A DNA stretch of 64,000 nt from Hysterangium stoloniferum (Eukaryota; Basidiomycota; Agaricomycetes; Hysterangiales; Hysterangiaceae): positions 1 to 64,000 of the forward strand of contig WHVD01000034.1 of assembly GCA_015178975.1 (NCBI GenBank), written 5' to 3'. This document shows, piece by piece, positions 43,721 through 56,310 of this stretch. Both the position numbers and the translations under genes were made by a program. The notes under the pieces were generated by a model. That model was not told the DNA's origin, made no database searches, and saw only the letters and a list, made by a program, of their open reading frames with translations. Numbering within the stretch: position 1 is the first letter of the stretch; the number at the start of each line of letters is the position of its first letter.

Positions 43721-45422
43721 AAACGGGGTGCCATGGTGTCTGCTGGATCTGTCAGAGTGAAATGACTCACAGATTTGGAGAAAAAAAAGGAGCGTGCAGA
43801 GATACCACTCCACATGGCCTCCTTTGTGTTAAAGAAACAAGGAAGCCCAACAAGAGTTTAATACCTTGCATGATCAAATCTATGCAGCTTGGTTGCAGAA
43901 ATCAATTACTGAATATTTTGGGCCCGATACTGCCATAGCTGAAGGGCAACATCCAATGACACAATTTGAGGTGTTCTTGTCAATTGCAGATTTTCTGGTT
44001 AAAGATAATGTCTTGCCTGGGCCTCTGCTGCACATTGGAAAGGTAGAATGTAGGGAACCTGGGTATCGTGTGGAGCAAAGTATATCAAGTAACCCAGAAT
44101 GGTCTGGGAAACAACTTACCGATAACTGTGCTGACCAAATTGCTGTTGCAACCCATAATGCAATATCAGTGTTGTCAGCATTTTTCAAATGTTGAGTCCA
44201 TTGATGCTGGGATGCGTCACACAGAGCGGTTACAAGTGATATTTGATCACTTTCAATGGACATACGAAATAGTAGATCGCCTCCGACCCCACTTGTATAT
44301 GGCAATTCAAAACAAGCCCTTCTAAGTGGGGACTGGACGATTGCTCGACTGGCTAATACAGCTATTGTAATGGAGAGCAGAATGGACCAAGGGGAGTCTC
44401 TGGAGGATGACAAACCAACGAGAGAACACAGGACCACTCCAGGACAGTGTCTCCTGGCCACATTAAAAGAGTACTTCACACCAGAGGAGGCCTTGCAGGA
44501 GGGAATTTCCCCAGAAGCTCACTTTCGGGTACATACTGAAGAGTCTGGCTTGCGGATTTGTATTAGGTATAATGAGTATTAAAGAAGTAAGCACTTGTAT
44601 GAAGAAGGTGAGACAGAATGTCTCAAAAAGATGCAATGCATCGTATTGTTCAATCTCCTCTCGAATGTACTCTTATATACACATAGTATAGCTAGTGAAT
44701 CTCTCAGCGAATGTTTAACTGCTGAGAGTAAGTAATATGTCTATTGTCTCATCATGAAGCAAAACTTATCTATGTATTTAGTACTTAAACGTCTTTAGGT
44801 ATTGTATAATATAGTGAATGTTTAACTGCTGAGATACTTAAACGTCTTTAATTTGGGATGAGTCCAATACAGACTTGCCTTTGTTTATGCCCTGGTCTGT
44901 GTTCAGGCTTGACGAGGCCATAGAGGATAAAATACAAGCTGTATATGAAGAACACATACCTGGGTTCACTGAAGATATGCCAGCATTTCGACGACACTGC
45001 CAGGAAGCAATGTGTAAGTTGTTGGAGATTCACTTTTGAGTCTATTATAAGACAGGCATTGTGACAGATATAAATGGGGTGGAGCAACAGCGATTTATCA
45101 TCTGATTCACTGCAGGATCATATCAGATTCATGACCAGGAGTTATCAGTAACTTACTTGGTTATGAAGGACCATCTCCAACATGATGAATGGACAGTGCC
45201 ACATATCATGGCCAGGCAAGAAGTCACAGAGGACTTGTCAGGGGCAGTTGTGTTTGTCAACACTGCTCATATGCCTAAGAAAAAGACGTTGGGAAATAGG
45301 AAGAAGAGTCAGTTGCAAAATGAAGGGGTTGAAATGGTCCAGCATACCTCGATGCGACCAAAAGACTTTACTCATTGCCTGCCAAAACCTGTGGTCATTG
45401 AGGCATTCATTAATGAACTACG
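43721..45422 (+). pseudogene. Linker between Gag and protease of element B
   Basis: Stretches with protein character include LHDQIYAAWLQKSITEYFGPD, FDHFQWTYEIVDRLRPH, TPGQCLLATLKEYFTPEE and LVMKDHLQHDEWTVPHIMA, in changing frames. I recognise no domain. The 290-bp small element splits it at 44561-44850. Confidence 0.55.
44561..44850 (+). mobile_element. Small dispersed element, copy 2 (290 bp), target duplication ATTTG
   Basis: Starts TATTAGGTATAATG and ends CGTCTTTA, with ATTTG on both sides (44556-44560 and 44851-44855). It matches 31164-31451 from end to end. The hairpin arms carry changes (AGCGAATG, AACTGCTGAG), so the stems are weaker than in copy 1. Confidence 0.8.
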
Positions 45423-47466
45423 GTGAAAGCCCTAATTGATAATGGATCACTTGCAGACTTCATGTCAATGACGTTAGTCGATCAGCTGCAGGTAGTCAAG
45501 GACCCACTAGTAAAACCACTTACTATCCAGTTGGCTGTTCACGGATCATGGTCAAAAATCAATTATTCAGCAACTGCTCAGTTTGCATATCAGAACATCA
45601 ATTGTATTTGGCATTTTGATGTTGCTAACCTCAATTCATATGACTTGATATTATGGACTCCATTCCACTCATTGATGACACCAAAGTTTACTCATGGAGA
45701 CCATCCAAATGTCCAGAAGCAATGAGGAGTTATGGCATGAAAAAAAACTGTGTATATCAAGAATGGGAGGTGGGGGGTAGCCACAGGCACAAATGCATGT
45801 CCTATGCTCATTATCCCTAAGCCTCCAAAGGCTGATGGCACTTTGCGAATACGCACAGTAGTGGATAAGCATGAGCAGAATGCTAATACATATAAGCTGG
45901 CTACCCCCTTGCCAGATATTGAAGCCATTTTATGAAATGTTGTGCACCATAAGTATCAGAGTTTGATAGATGGGAAGGATGCTTATGAGCAGATCCAAGT
46001 GGTTCCCAAGCATGTCCATCGGACATTGTTCACCTCTCCTGATGGCACTATGGAAAGTCTGACATTACAAATTGGGGATTGCAATGGTCCTTCCACCTAC
46101 CAGACATTGATGAACCACATATTTGCACCATATATTGGCGTCTTCATGGATGTATACTTGGATGATATTGTCGTATATTCTGACTCTATCAGCAATCATG
46201 TGAAGCATCTATGCACTGTGTTTACAGTGCTCTGTCAGGAAAAATTATATCTGGCTGTCAACAAGATGCACTTGTTTGCTTTGGAGTTACAGGTTTTAGG
46301 GCATGTGATTAATGATAAAGGTATAAAAATGGACACACATAAAGTCGACACAGTGGGCAACTGGAAGATCCCTACAAATAAGCAACTTCTGGCTGGATTT
46401 TTGGGGGCTGTAGGATATCTCACTAACAACTGTGAGGGAATTCAAATCCCAATGGCTATTTTAGCAGCCCAGACAGGAGTAAACAGGCAGTGGTGGTGGA
46501 GGGCTACTGAGCAGCATGCTTTCAAAGATATCAAGTGTATTGTTCAGGCCCATTGTGACAGCTATGTATAGAATTGCATTGGACTACTCACCAGGTCACC
46601 AAACCATTAACCTGGTGACAGATGCTTGTTTAACAGGTGCAAGCGGCATTCTCAGTCAAGGTGAAGATCTTAGCACTGCCGCAGTAGTGTCATTCTGGTC
46701 AGGGAAGTTCAACTCGGCTCAACAGGACTATCCTGTTCATGAACAGGAGTTGTTGGCTATCATGGAATCATTGAAACAATTTCGCTCACAACTGTTGGGG
46801 GTAAAATTTTGAATCTGTACTGACCATAAGGGGATAGAATATATACTTATGCAGAAGAACTTGTCTCTGAGATAGACATGTTGGCTGGATCTTCTAAATG
46901 AGTTCAACTTCGATATTCACTATATCCCTGGAAAGTTGAATACTTTTGCCAATGCACTATCAAGAATGTATAACAATGAGCCCTTGGGTACTATTAGGGC
47001 TGAATCAAAGTACGTAGCTGACATTCCAGGGATGGAGGAGGATACACGGGGGGTGCACTACATTTCAGGGGTAACTGGCTTCAACAGTGTGTCAACACCA
47101 CTGTATACAGGGTCCACAGTGTTAGCATTGGACAAAGCACCAAGACGGTCAGGAAGGTTGGCCACTCAAACACATCCATCATATGCAACACTCACAGGGT
47201 TGGGAGCAAGGAGGAAAAGACGTATCGAAGGATCAGGACAGATGACCAAAAACACACACAAGGGTCATAGTAAGTCATCTGGATTGCCCCTGGAGCATCC
47301 ATCACAAGGGGAGAGGGGCAAAACATCAAATACATCTGGTCATCAAGATTACTTTGAACGGCAATCTTCACAATTGACAATGGAGGGCAGGTTACCTGAG
47401 TTGCCCTCATATTTTCCACTAGCGGAAATTCTATTGGAGGGCCACTCAGGATTGGACATCCCATAA
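45423..47466 (+). pseudogene. Protease, RT and RNase H of element B
   Basis: The protease shows ALIDNGSLADFMS (DNG for DSG) and ends before 45725. The RT follows with CPMLIIPKPPKADGTLRI, DGKDAYEQIQV and the catalytic VYLDDIVVYS at 46153-46182. RNase H shows NLVTDACLTGASGIL, DYPVHEQELLAI and, after a stop, CTDHKGIEYIL. Stops fall at 45726, 45933, 46571 and elsewhere. A Thr/Arg-rich connecting region extends to 47466. Confidence 0.82.
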
Positions 47467-47599
47467 GCCCTACAATGACAGTATGGATCAGACATTTTTT
47501 TCTCTAGGATATGGGTAACACTGCAGGAGTATAAGGGCTTTATGTCACAGGACAGTTTTCTGTTTTTAAATCTGGATGGTATCGAACTGCTTTGCATCC

Positions 47600-48277
47600 C
47601 TGATATTACCATTGGGAATCGACGGGTGCAGGAAATTGTTATCTTGCACACCCATTCCATCTTGGCACATCTAGGGGCAAGGAAAACTGCCACATATTTG
47701 TGAACCAATGTGTGGTGGCTGTCATTAACCAAGGATGTCGAATTATTTTGCAAGTCATGCAGCATGTGTGCCACTTCGAAATCTGAAACACAGAAACCAC
47801 AGAGACAACTTCACTCATTGAAAGTGCCATCACAGCCATGGGAGGCAATTGGGATTGATTTTGTAGGACCCTTGCCAGTGTCCAAGAATTGCCTTGGAGA
47901 GTTCGATAGCATCTGTGTTATTATTGACCATTTAACTTGCATGGTCCATTTGGTACCAGCACACAGTAACTACATATACTGCTATTCAAATGGCTGGGGT
48001 GATATTCAAACATGTTTACAAGTTGCATGGGCTGCCAGACAAAATCATTAGTGATCGAGATTTGCTATTTACAAGTATCTTTTGGAGAGAGCTTCATTGG
48101 TTGATAGGAGTCGAATTGCGGATGTCTTCATCATACCACCCCCAAACAGATGGCACTACTGAACGTGAAAATCGAACAATGACTCAAATGCTTAGGCAAT
48201 GTGTAGCACCAAACCAGAAAGATTGGGTGTCGAAGCTGCCAGCTATTGAGTTTGCTATGAATACACTAATACTATGA
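47600..48277 (+). pseudogene. Integrase of element B, truncated
   Basis: The zinc site region (HTHSILAHLGARKT, then CKSCSMCATSK) is followed by IGIDFVGPLPV (first Asp), IISDRDLLFTS (second Asp) and YHPQTDGTTERENRT (Glu). Frame changes occur near 47700 and 48000, and the reading ends at 48277. Confidence 0.82.
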
Positions 48278-48455
48278 GCTTATGAAATTAGTCATTTACT
48301 CTCAGAAACATGTATTAGTTGATATTCACAAGGAGAGGAAAAGTGATGAATGGCATGGGGTTGGACTGTGGACTCAGGGACTTTAATAAGATGAGGAAAT
48401 GGTGCTCCCTGGGGTCTGTGACAGAGGGTCCCCTGACAAAGACTGTCAATGTTGC
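48278..48455. other. Junction between element B and an older Gypsy fragment
   Basis: About 180 bp matching nothing else in the window; it separates two integrase genes in the same orientation. The boundary lacks a visible target duplication. Confidence 0.35.
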
Positions 48456-49380
48456 ACAGAGAATATACTTGGCCCAGACTCCAAGATTTCATTAAGCATT
48501 ATTGTAAATCTTGCATTACTTGTTTACACTCCAAATCACAGTGTCACAAGCCATACAGCCTTCTGAAACAACTCCCAGTACTGGAATACCTGTGGAATTC
48601 TCTCTGTGGATTTCATTGAACACATACCTGACTCTGAAGGCTATTCCACCATTCTAGTCATTTTTGAAAGATTCTCCAAGCAAGGTATTTTCATACCCAC
48701 ATACATATGATACCATTACATCCATGCAGTTAGTGGAACTTTTTGTTATCCACATATTTTCCAAGCATGGAGTCCCATCCCATGTAACTTCCAATCAAGG
48801 ATCAGAGTTTGTATCTCACTTCTTTAGATCCCTCAGAAAATCTTTGGACATGAAGTTGCACTTCACATCCAGGTATCCAGAAGGTGATGGACAAACTGAG
48901 CATGTCAATCAGACACTGGAACAATATCTCCATGTATATTGCAACTATCAACAGGGCAACTGGAAATCCTTGCTACCCCTTGCAGAATTTGCTTACAACA
49001 ATGCACCCTCAGCCACTACCAGTGTATCCCCTTTCTTTGCAAATAAGGGTTATAATCCCAATATCATGGTACACCTGGAACAGAATTTGGCCTCCACCTG
49101 TGCTCAAGAGTTTGTCATGGACCTCAATGAACTCCATCAAGAACTCCAGAAAGTGATAACATCCACCCAAGAACAACATCAATGTTGAGTGGACAAAAAC
49201 CAGATTCTGCCACCTAACTTTAAGATTGGTGACTGTGTTTTTGTTAAAGCTCAATTCTTCCAGACTACCCATCCTTCTAAGAAACTTGCTGAAAAATATT
49301 TAGGACCATTTGAAATTATAGCACAAGCCAGCTCTGTATCATGGACCCTGCAGCTTCTGGATAGCATGCATGCAGTACAC
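48456..49380 (+). pseudogene. Integrase fragment of an older chromodomain Gypsy
   Basis: Reads GENILGPDSKISLS in part, then DFIEHIPDSEGYSTILVI, FSKHGVPSHVTSNQGSEFVS, YPEGDGQTEHVNQTLEQYL and PPNFKIGDCVFVKAQFF, up to LLDSMHAVHH. It is the same family as the fragment at 13690-15195. The reading continues at 56311 as IHPVFHVSMLEP, on the other side of element C, with TACAC duplicated at the two edges. Element C is therefore inserted in this gene. Confidence 0.85.
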
Positions 49381-49721
49381 CATAATCCTGACCATCTTAC
49401 CACACTTACAGATCCACAGCCTGACCCCTGACTGCTGACCACACTCTATGGTTCCCTCAATTGAGCCCAACCTGAGATCTGACTTGATCAAGATCTGAAC
49501 CCCTTTTCTTTTCTCTTTTCCTTTTTCTTCTCTACCACAATCTAGACTCTCGGTCCTGCTTGTCCAGATTTCCCTTTGTTGCAAATACTCGATTGTTCTT
49601 GATTCTATATATTAGTTACATGTACATGACACATCTGTTTTAGAGTAGCACAACCACTCACAACACAATACTTTTGTCCTGTCTGTTACTGACTGAGTGA
49701 GGCTGATACCTCAGCCTTACA
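49381..49721 (+). repeat. 5' LTR of element C (341 bp)
   Basis: Matches 55224-55397 plus 56150-56310. It begins CATAATCC where the 3' LTR begins TGTAATCC, so the terminal TG has become CA, and ends CAGCCTTACA. Confidence 0.85.
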
Positions 49722-49743
49722 CTTTTTTTTTGACATTGACAAT

Positions 49744-50900
49744 GTTCTGGCCACTGTGCCTCAGTTACCATCAACACCAACACCACTCCTCACATGCTCT
49801 GAAATGAGGTGGAGATGCCAGCTTGGACTACCTCCCCTCCTCATAAACCCCTTCACAAATGATACACTCAGCCCATCTGCACCCCCAATGCCTCTACCAA
49901 CGGAGCCTGACCCTTCAGGAACTGACACTGACACAGACACTGAATATCCTGTAGGACAAATATACCTCCCACACTACAGGTCACTGCCAACACACCAAAG
50001 CAAGAAGCAAAAGATGCCACAGACCAAAAGAACAGAGTCCGCAGCAGAAGTAAAGGTCAGCAAGCTAAATGAATGCCCAATGCTTATGGCCAGATGACAT
50101 ACACCTCTTGTACACCAAAATTGGTCAACTGCTTGCTGCCAATACATGAAGTTTGGAGAAAAGAAACCCAAAGAGATCATCAGCTATGTAGCAGATGTGA
50201 TGATGGAGCCACGACTTATGGCCTTATACCAGGGTGATCAAACACAAATTGATGCCCCCACCCTGGAGAAATACCTTGAAGAACTCACATCCATCACCCT
50301 CGAAAAAAACTGGGCACACCTTATTTGGGAAAGGATCCTCACCACCCATCAAGGTGGACAAAAATTCATAGACTGGAAAATGCAGATGGAAAATCTTAAC
50401 ACAATCCTCACCACTTCAGCCAAATCTTTCGCACTCTCAGCAGCTGCCTTGAAAATACAACTTGAGGCCAATTTAGACAAAGCACTGAAACATAACCTCC
50501 TTGTTGAGCCTATTTCCTCCTCAACAGAACCTGTGGCCTGGGCTAGTGAAGTAAAGGAGTGTGACGAATGTGTTCCTGAGCAACAGGAAATTGTCCAAGA
50601 ACAGATCCTCACCAACAATGCTGTCCACACTCTCCATTGCAATGAAAGGAAAGACCTAGCCTCACGACTTTCAGACCCTCCCTCTAGTTCTAATTCCACC
50701 AACAAGGCCCCTAGTGGGAAACTCCCCAGGCTGACCGATGAAGAGAGGAAGCTTCTTCTAGACTATGAGGGATGCACACAGTGCCATGTCTTCTATGCGG
50801 GACATTGATTGGACACTTGCCCAATGAAAGCCAATAATTCATGGCCTGAGGCTACAACTTACAAAACACTCACAGTATCAATGGCCCAAGCAGCTGCACC
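49744..50900 (+). pseudogene. Gag and zinc knuckle of element C
   Basis: An N-terminal Pro/Thr-rich region with a DTDTDTE acidic run is followed (50146-50808) by a helical domain: KFGEKKPKEIISYVADVM, IDAPTLEKYLEEL. The knuckle-like site GCTQCHVFYAGH-stop-LDTCP at 50770-50825 has spacing CX2CX6HX4C, broken by a TGA where Arg (CGA) would fit. Confidence 0.7.
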
Positions 50901-52690
50901 CCACACTACTGCTGGCTTTGCCATAGCCAAGACTGAAGAATATCTGGATGAGGACACTGACACGTGCATCGTCCCTACATCATACTCCCCCTTCACGGTC
51001 CCACATCTCTATGCACCAGTGGAGCTTACAGGGCCTCTCATTTCCAACTTTCCCCTCCCAATAAGAGCACTTCTTGACATAGGCTGCCTCTCTACAGTGA
51101 TTAGTGAGGCCCTAGTTTTACAACTAGGTCTCCAACAATTTACCCTACCTAAAGAGGAAGACAACCTGTCATCACTGTCGGAAACACCTTTGAAGTGCAG
51201 AGAGTTTGTGAAATTGCAAGTTACCTCAGGAAGGGGGATGTGGTGGTCGGGAGTTTTTAGGGCTAAAGTAAATAGTGGTTTACCTGTACCACTCATTCTT
51301 GGAATGCCATTTCTTTCTTCCCATCACATCGTAATTGACACTACCGAATGAACAGCACATGACAAGAAGGTTGGCTATGATCTGGTCAACCCAAAGATCC
51401 CCAAGCAAACCGAACCAGCCAAACAACCTACACCCAGTAAGGCAACATCAGAGCCACCATTAGCTGGATACCTCATGCCAGCCCCCATTATGGCAGCTGT
51501 GCATGAATGTATTGAGACTCTTGCCTTTCAAGAAACATTGGCAAGGAAGGACATAGAATTCAAACATACCTTTGTGGACCATTTCCCAATAAGATTACCT
51601 GACACGGCTGATATACCCACACACATCTACTATCGAATACACCTAAAGGACCCCTCCAAGGTAACAAAGGGACAGGGATATTCAGCCCCAAAGAAATTTC
51701 ATGATTCCTGGAAGCTCTTACTTGAGGAACACCTAGCATCAGGGTGTATCCAGCCATCCTCTTCGGAATATGCCTCCCCTGCCTTCTGTGTCCCAAAATA
51801 CCACAATGGGGTCCCAGTCTTTGACATCCCACCACAGTGGGTAAATGACTACTGTGAACTGAACCAAAACACTATTCAGGATAAGCATCCCCTCCCTCGG
51901 GTAGATGACATCCTCTCGGACTGTGGCCGAGGGACAATCTTTGGGAAAATGGACATGACCAATTCATTCTTCCAGACTAGGGTACACTCAGATGACATAC
52001 ACCTTATAGCTGTGTGTACCCCTTGGGGACTCTATGAGTGGACGGTAATGCCCAAGGGAGGTTGTAATGCACCATCTACACATCAGAGACACATGACAGA
52101 TGCCCTATGACACCTCTTGGGCAAGATCTGCCATATTTATCTGGACGATATCATTATATGGTCAAAGACCTTAGAAGAACATGAGAAAAACATGGCCATG
52201 ATATTACAGGCACTTCAGATGACCAAACTGTACTGCACTGCAATGCAGATAAATCCATCCTTTTTGCAATGGAAATCTCCTTCCTTGGGCACCAAATTTC
52301 AGGTGCAGGGATCTGCCCAGATGCACGAAAATGGAGCACATTATCAATTGGCCTCAGCCCACAACTGTTACCAATGTTCGAGGATTTTTGGGACTCACCC
52401 AATATATTTCAGTGTTCCTCCCTGCATTAGCAGAACATACCAGTGTGCTCACCCCACTCACCACCAAGGCTTGTGATCGCCAATTCCCTGCATGGACCTC
52501 ACAGCACCAGCATGCCTTTGTGGCCATTAAACAGCTAGACACAGGAGCAGACTGCCTCACAGTTATAAACTATGAGGACCCCACCAGAAGGATTGTCATA
52601 ACCATAGATGCCAGTGACTGGTGCACTGGTGCAGTCCTCAGTTTTGGTAAGGAATGGGCCACAGCAAGACCAGTCGCTTATGACTCCTTG
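50840..52690 (+). pseudogene. Protease, RT and first half of RNase H of element C
   Basis: The protease segment reads IRALLDIGCLSTVIS (DIG for DSG) and PLILGMPFLSSHHI. The RT has SEYASPAFCVPK, FGKMDMTNSFFQ, EWTVMPKGGCNAPSTHQ and, after a stop, CHIYLDDIIIWSK at 52129-52167. A frame change near 52290 leads to VRGFLGLTQYISVF and to RNase H VITIDASDWCTGAVLSFG, ending at 52688 where the solo LTR is inserted. Confidence 0.82.
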
Positions 52691-53331
52691 TGAGAGGTAC
52701 TGCGAAATATTCTCCAAAATATAGTCTGGATGAGCCCACACTATATTTCCATTATTATTTCTATTTTCTCTCTATTTTATTATATGCATATATTTACTGT
52801 AGTTCAATGACCTATGCATTCAGTACATTGACTCTTGTGGGCACATACGTGCCAGACCTATGTATTCTAGCACCGATAGTTAGAACTCAGACACTTTTTA
52901 CCCCATAACCATGACTTGCCCAGACACCCACTTAGTGTCCTGCAAGTTGTGGTTGGGGTATCATCTCGACTGTCACAGATGGGCTTTAACTACCAGCACA
53001 ATCACTGTTTTGAACTATACTAGTCGAAACTCGAACCATTATCTCAATCTGTGCAGACTATATCCACACTACTCTGTTTATTCGACTCTCTCATTATTTC
53101 CTTAAACACTCAAGTAGTCACTCAGAATTGTACTTTAAGGTCAATTCTCTTTCATTCATCTTAGCTTTCTATTCTACTTAAGATAGCTAATCCTCTCAAC
53201 TGTATTGAACTAGAGAGTCAATAGGTATTTGGTCTGTATTGAACTTAGACAGTCAATACATCATTGTGTTGTACCTAAATGGTCAATATTCTTCATATAT
53301 AGAATGGTTAGAACTTTCACCACTCTTCACA
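52689..53331 (+). repeat. Solo LTR in RNase H of element C, target duplication CTCCT
   Basis: 643 bp, starting TGTGAGAGG and ending CTTCACA, with CTCCT on both sides (52684-52688 and 53332-53336). It is the reverse of the LTR at 14022-14655. RNase H reading resumes right after it with YQLNHVEKNYHVHEKEL, in the frame expected if the LTR and one CTCCT are absent. Confidence 0.88.
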
Positions 53332-53800
53332 CTCCTACCAGCTCAACCATGTGGAAAAAAACTATCATGTACATGAAAAGGAACTATTAGCAATCATAAA
53401 GGCCCTTAAGAAGTAGTGTACAAGCTTACTAGTTGTCATTTCGAAATCTACACTGATCACTGCACCCTGGAGTATTTCCAGTCCCAAAAGGACATGTCCC
53501 ACTGACAGATGCAGTGGTGTATGTACCTTGTGGATTTTGATTTCGACATAGTCTATATCCATGGTGAGGACAACTGTGTTGCCGATGCCTTGTCATACAT
53601 GCCTGAGAGTGAGCCAGATGCCCTGCAGGCTGCCTGTGCATTGGCACACACATGTTCACCACCAAGAGAGCTTGCATGCAGTACCTTCAGCATCAGCACA
53701 GACTCCTCACTATTGGCAAAGATCTGCCAGGGATACCTCACTGATGACTTCTGCAAACAGTTGGAACAAGACATCACCACAGGGAGCATTGAAGGTGCAT
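53332..53800 (+). pseudogene. Second half of RNase H of element C
   Basis: Reads NYHVHEKELLAIIKALKK, a stop, then WCMYLVDFDFDIVYIHGEDN and CVADALSYMP (conserved end of the RNase H/connection region), then QDITTGSIEGA before a TGA. Confidence 0.75.
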
Positions 53801-53931
53801 GAAAGGACCTGGGTCTCCTATATGTTGGGCACCAATTGGTCATTCCCCAGGACATCACCACAGGGAGCATCAAAGGTGCATGAAAGGACTTGGGTCTCCT
53901 ATATGTTGGGCACCAATTGGTCATTCCCCAG
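53770..53931 (+). repeat. 81-bp tandem duplication in element C pol
   Basis: Two adjacent 81-bp units (53770-53850 and 53851-53931), each starting GACATCACCACAGGGAGCAT-type sequence; a third partial start follows. They differ at few positions, among them TG versus CA (GCATTGAAGG and GCATCAAAGG) and C versus T. 81 bp is 27 codons, so frame is kept. Confidence 0.85.
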
Positions 53932-53934
53932 GAC

Positions 53935-54960
53935 ATCACCATACAGGAAATGCTTTACCACCTCACCCATGACACTCTTGGTCATTTTGGGTTTGACAAG
54001 AGCTACAAGTCACTTCGACACTCCTACTACTGGCCAAACATGTGATAGGATCTGGAGTCAGCCTACATACCTTCATGTATGGAATGCCAGTGGAACAAGG
54101 ACTGCACTAAGCAGCCAAGCGGTCCCCTACACCCCCTCCCAGTGCCAGATAATTGTTTCGACACAGTGGAAATTGATTTTGTGGGACCACTCCCTGAAGA
54201 GAATGGGAAGGATACAGTCATGACTATGACAGACACCTTGAGAGTGGATATCCACCTTGCCACCATCCACTCCTTGTAGACCACTGCACAGGTAGCAGTG
54301 GTCCTCTTTGATGAATGGTATTGTGAAAATGGTTTGATGCTCCACATTGTCTCTGACCATGACCCTCTCTTCACATCTACACTCTGGAATGCCTTGCACA
54401 CACTATCTGGTGTGAAACTGAAGATGTCTACTGCATACCACCCACAAACTGACGGCTCCAGCGAATGGACAAATAAGACCTTGAACCAAGTCATTTGTTA
54501 TCATGTCAACATAAATCAGAAGGGTTGGACAGCACAACTCCCCCATGTCCACTTTGCCCTGATGAACACAGTCAACACATCAACAGGCTTTTCTCCCTTT
54601 CAGCTAAAAACTGGCCATTCCCCCCACATCATGCCCCCTCTCACACCTTTAAGTGATGTGGCAAGCCCTGCAGAGATCTCAGCCCATGATATCATGTGCC
54701 ATTTGGAGCTCGACATTCAGGAGGCACAGGACAGCTTTACAGCAGCCAAAATTTGCCAGGCCTATCATGCCAATGAACATCACACTCTAGAAATACCTTA
54801 CAAGGTGGGGTATTTGGTCATGTTGTCTTCTACACACTGCTGCCGTAACTACAAGTGTAGGGGGAAGAAATGGGCTGCCAAGTTCATGCCCCATTTTGAC
54901 GGCCCCTATGAAGTCACTCAGGTTTTCCCGCCTCCTGAAGCCCTTCATCCCTAATGATCC
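53935..54960 (+). pseudogene. Integrase of element C
   Basis: The zinc site region (HDTLGHFGFDKSYKSL, YYWPNM, then CMECQWNKDC) is followed by VEIDFVGPLPEENG (Asp), IVSDHDPLFTS (Asp) and YHPQTDGSSEWTNKT (Glu). A TGA and TAG interrupt the first part; 54298-54954 is open. No chromodomain is recognisable before the polypurine tract at about 55210. Confidence 0.8.
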
Positions 54961-55223
54961 CTCTCTCTTCCCCAACTGGGAACTCATTCACCCAGGCATG
55001 GTCGTCACTGAAGATGGCTCATGGAGACCCTTATCGACAGGATTGTAGATGCATGCTGCCATGGCTGTGGGGCTCAATACCTTGTGTGATGGGTAGGTTT
55101 TGGAAAGATTATGATGAGTGGCTCCCCTGCAGGGCCCTTGAGGACACAGAGGCCTTAGACGTCTGGGAGAATGAGAATGGGTTAGAAATTTAAGCCACAG
55201 AAATTTTTAGAGGGGAGAGGGGT

Positions 55224-56310
55224 GTAATCCTGGCCATCTTACCACACATACAGATCCACAGCCTGACCGCTGACTGCTGACTGCACTCCTATGGTTCCCC
55301 CAATTGAGCCCAACCTGAGATCAGACTTGATCAATATCCGAACCCCTTTTCTTTTCTCTTTTCCTTTTTCTTCTCTACCATGATCTAGACTCTCGGTTGT
55401 TACAACTGTGTTGCAGCCCTATCGGTCCCCGAGGTTATCACCACCTATCGATGATTCAAGTTACCATTCAAGTCATCACATTGGAAACCATCGGCCCCCA
55501 ATGCTGACATACGCTTTCACAGTGATCAAACTCCATTTACGCCCACGTCAAAATATACTCGAACTATCTGGTTAAACTCTGATACATCCCTTTTATTATG
55601 ATGATCCGCTCTATCCTATGTTTCACATATGTCTATATATACTTGTAACCCTCGAACTATTTCCTTTCTTCATAATTCCGCTCTCAGTTATTTCACGGCC
55701 TCCGAACTAATAGTAACCTCCTGTTCCTAGTCAAGTTTATTTGTCAATACCGTGTTCCACTCTTCTCCCAGTTAGTATTTTCTAGATGCCTGTTACTTGT
55801 ATATGAACCCGCTGTAGTTGTAGTTACTAGGCAATCAGAATATCGACTCAGAATACCCTCCTACACCTCCAGAAGTCTCATACTAAGAATTCCGTCTTCC
55901 GCCTTCACGTGCACTTGCCCACTCTCGGTCCCTGACCCCTTGGCCCGACACTCGACTTAGGTTAAGACCTTCAGTCCCGATTGGTATTACGCCAAAAGGA
56001 ACTCGTTAGGATTAGTCTTTGCCCGTTTGAAATTTAAGGACACTCAACAGATATTTGTGGGGGCACAGCACATAAGCTGAAGCCAAGTCCTTCCGATCGG
56101 TCCCTGTCGGCCAACCGAATTTAGTTAGTTTTCAGTTCTTAACATCAGTCCTGCTTGTCCAGATTTCCCTTTGTCGCAAATACTCAATTGTTCTCGATTC
56201 TATATATTAGTTACATGACACATCTGTTTTAGAGTAGCACAACCACTCACAACATGATACTTTTGTCCTGTCTGTTACTGACTGAGTGAGGCTGATACCT
56301 CAGCCTTACA
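55224..56310 (+). repeat. 3' LTR of element C, with an inserted solo LTR
   Basis: Begins TGTAATCCTGG right after AGAGGGGAGAGGGG and ends CAGCCTTACA. Without the insertion it is about 335 bp, like the 5' LTR. Confidence 0.85.
55398..56144 (+). repeat. Solo LTR of the element A family, target duplication TCGGT/TCAGT
   Basis: 747 bp, starting TGTTACAACTG and ending TTCTTAACA. Flanks are TCGGT (55393-55397) and TCAGT (56145-56149), a duplication with one CG-to-CA change. The uninterrupted site in the 5' LTR reads CTCTCGGTCCTG. Confidence 0.88.

Larger units (their letters stand above)
41621..48277 (+). mobile_element. Ty3/Gypsy element B, decayed, no LTRs seen
   Basis: Gag, zinc knuckle, protease, RT, RNase H and integrase follow in order on the plus strand, all broken by stops and frame changes. 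A 290-bp small element (44561-44850) is inserted in the gag-protease linker. The 3' end is cut at 48277 in the integrase, right after FAMNTLIL, where unrelated sequence begins. No chromodomain or LTR is attached. Confidence 0.8.
49381..56310 (+). mobile_element. Ty3/Gypsy element C with both LTRs, target duplication TACAC
   Basis: The 5' LTR is 49381-49721 and the 3' LTR 55224-56310 (enlarged by an inserted solo LTR at 55398-56144). TACAC flanks the element (49376-49380 and 56311-56315). Immediately before the 3' LTR lies a clean polypurine tract, AGAGGGGAGAGGGG. Internal order is gag, zinc knuckle, protease, RT, RNase H and integrase. Another solo LTR (52689-53331) lies inside RNase H. Many stops show it is dead. 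Confidence 0.88.
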
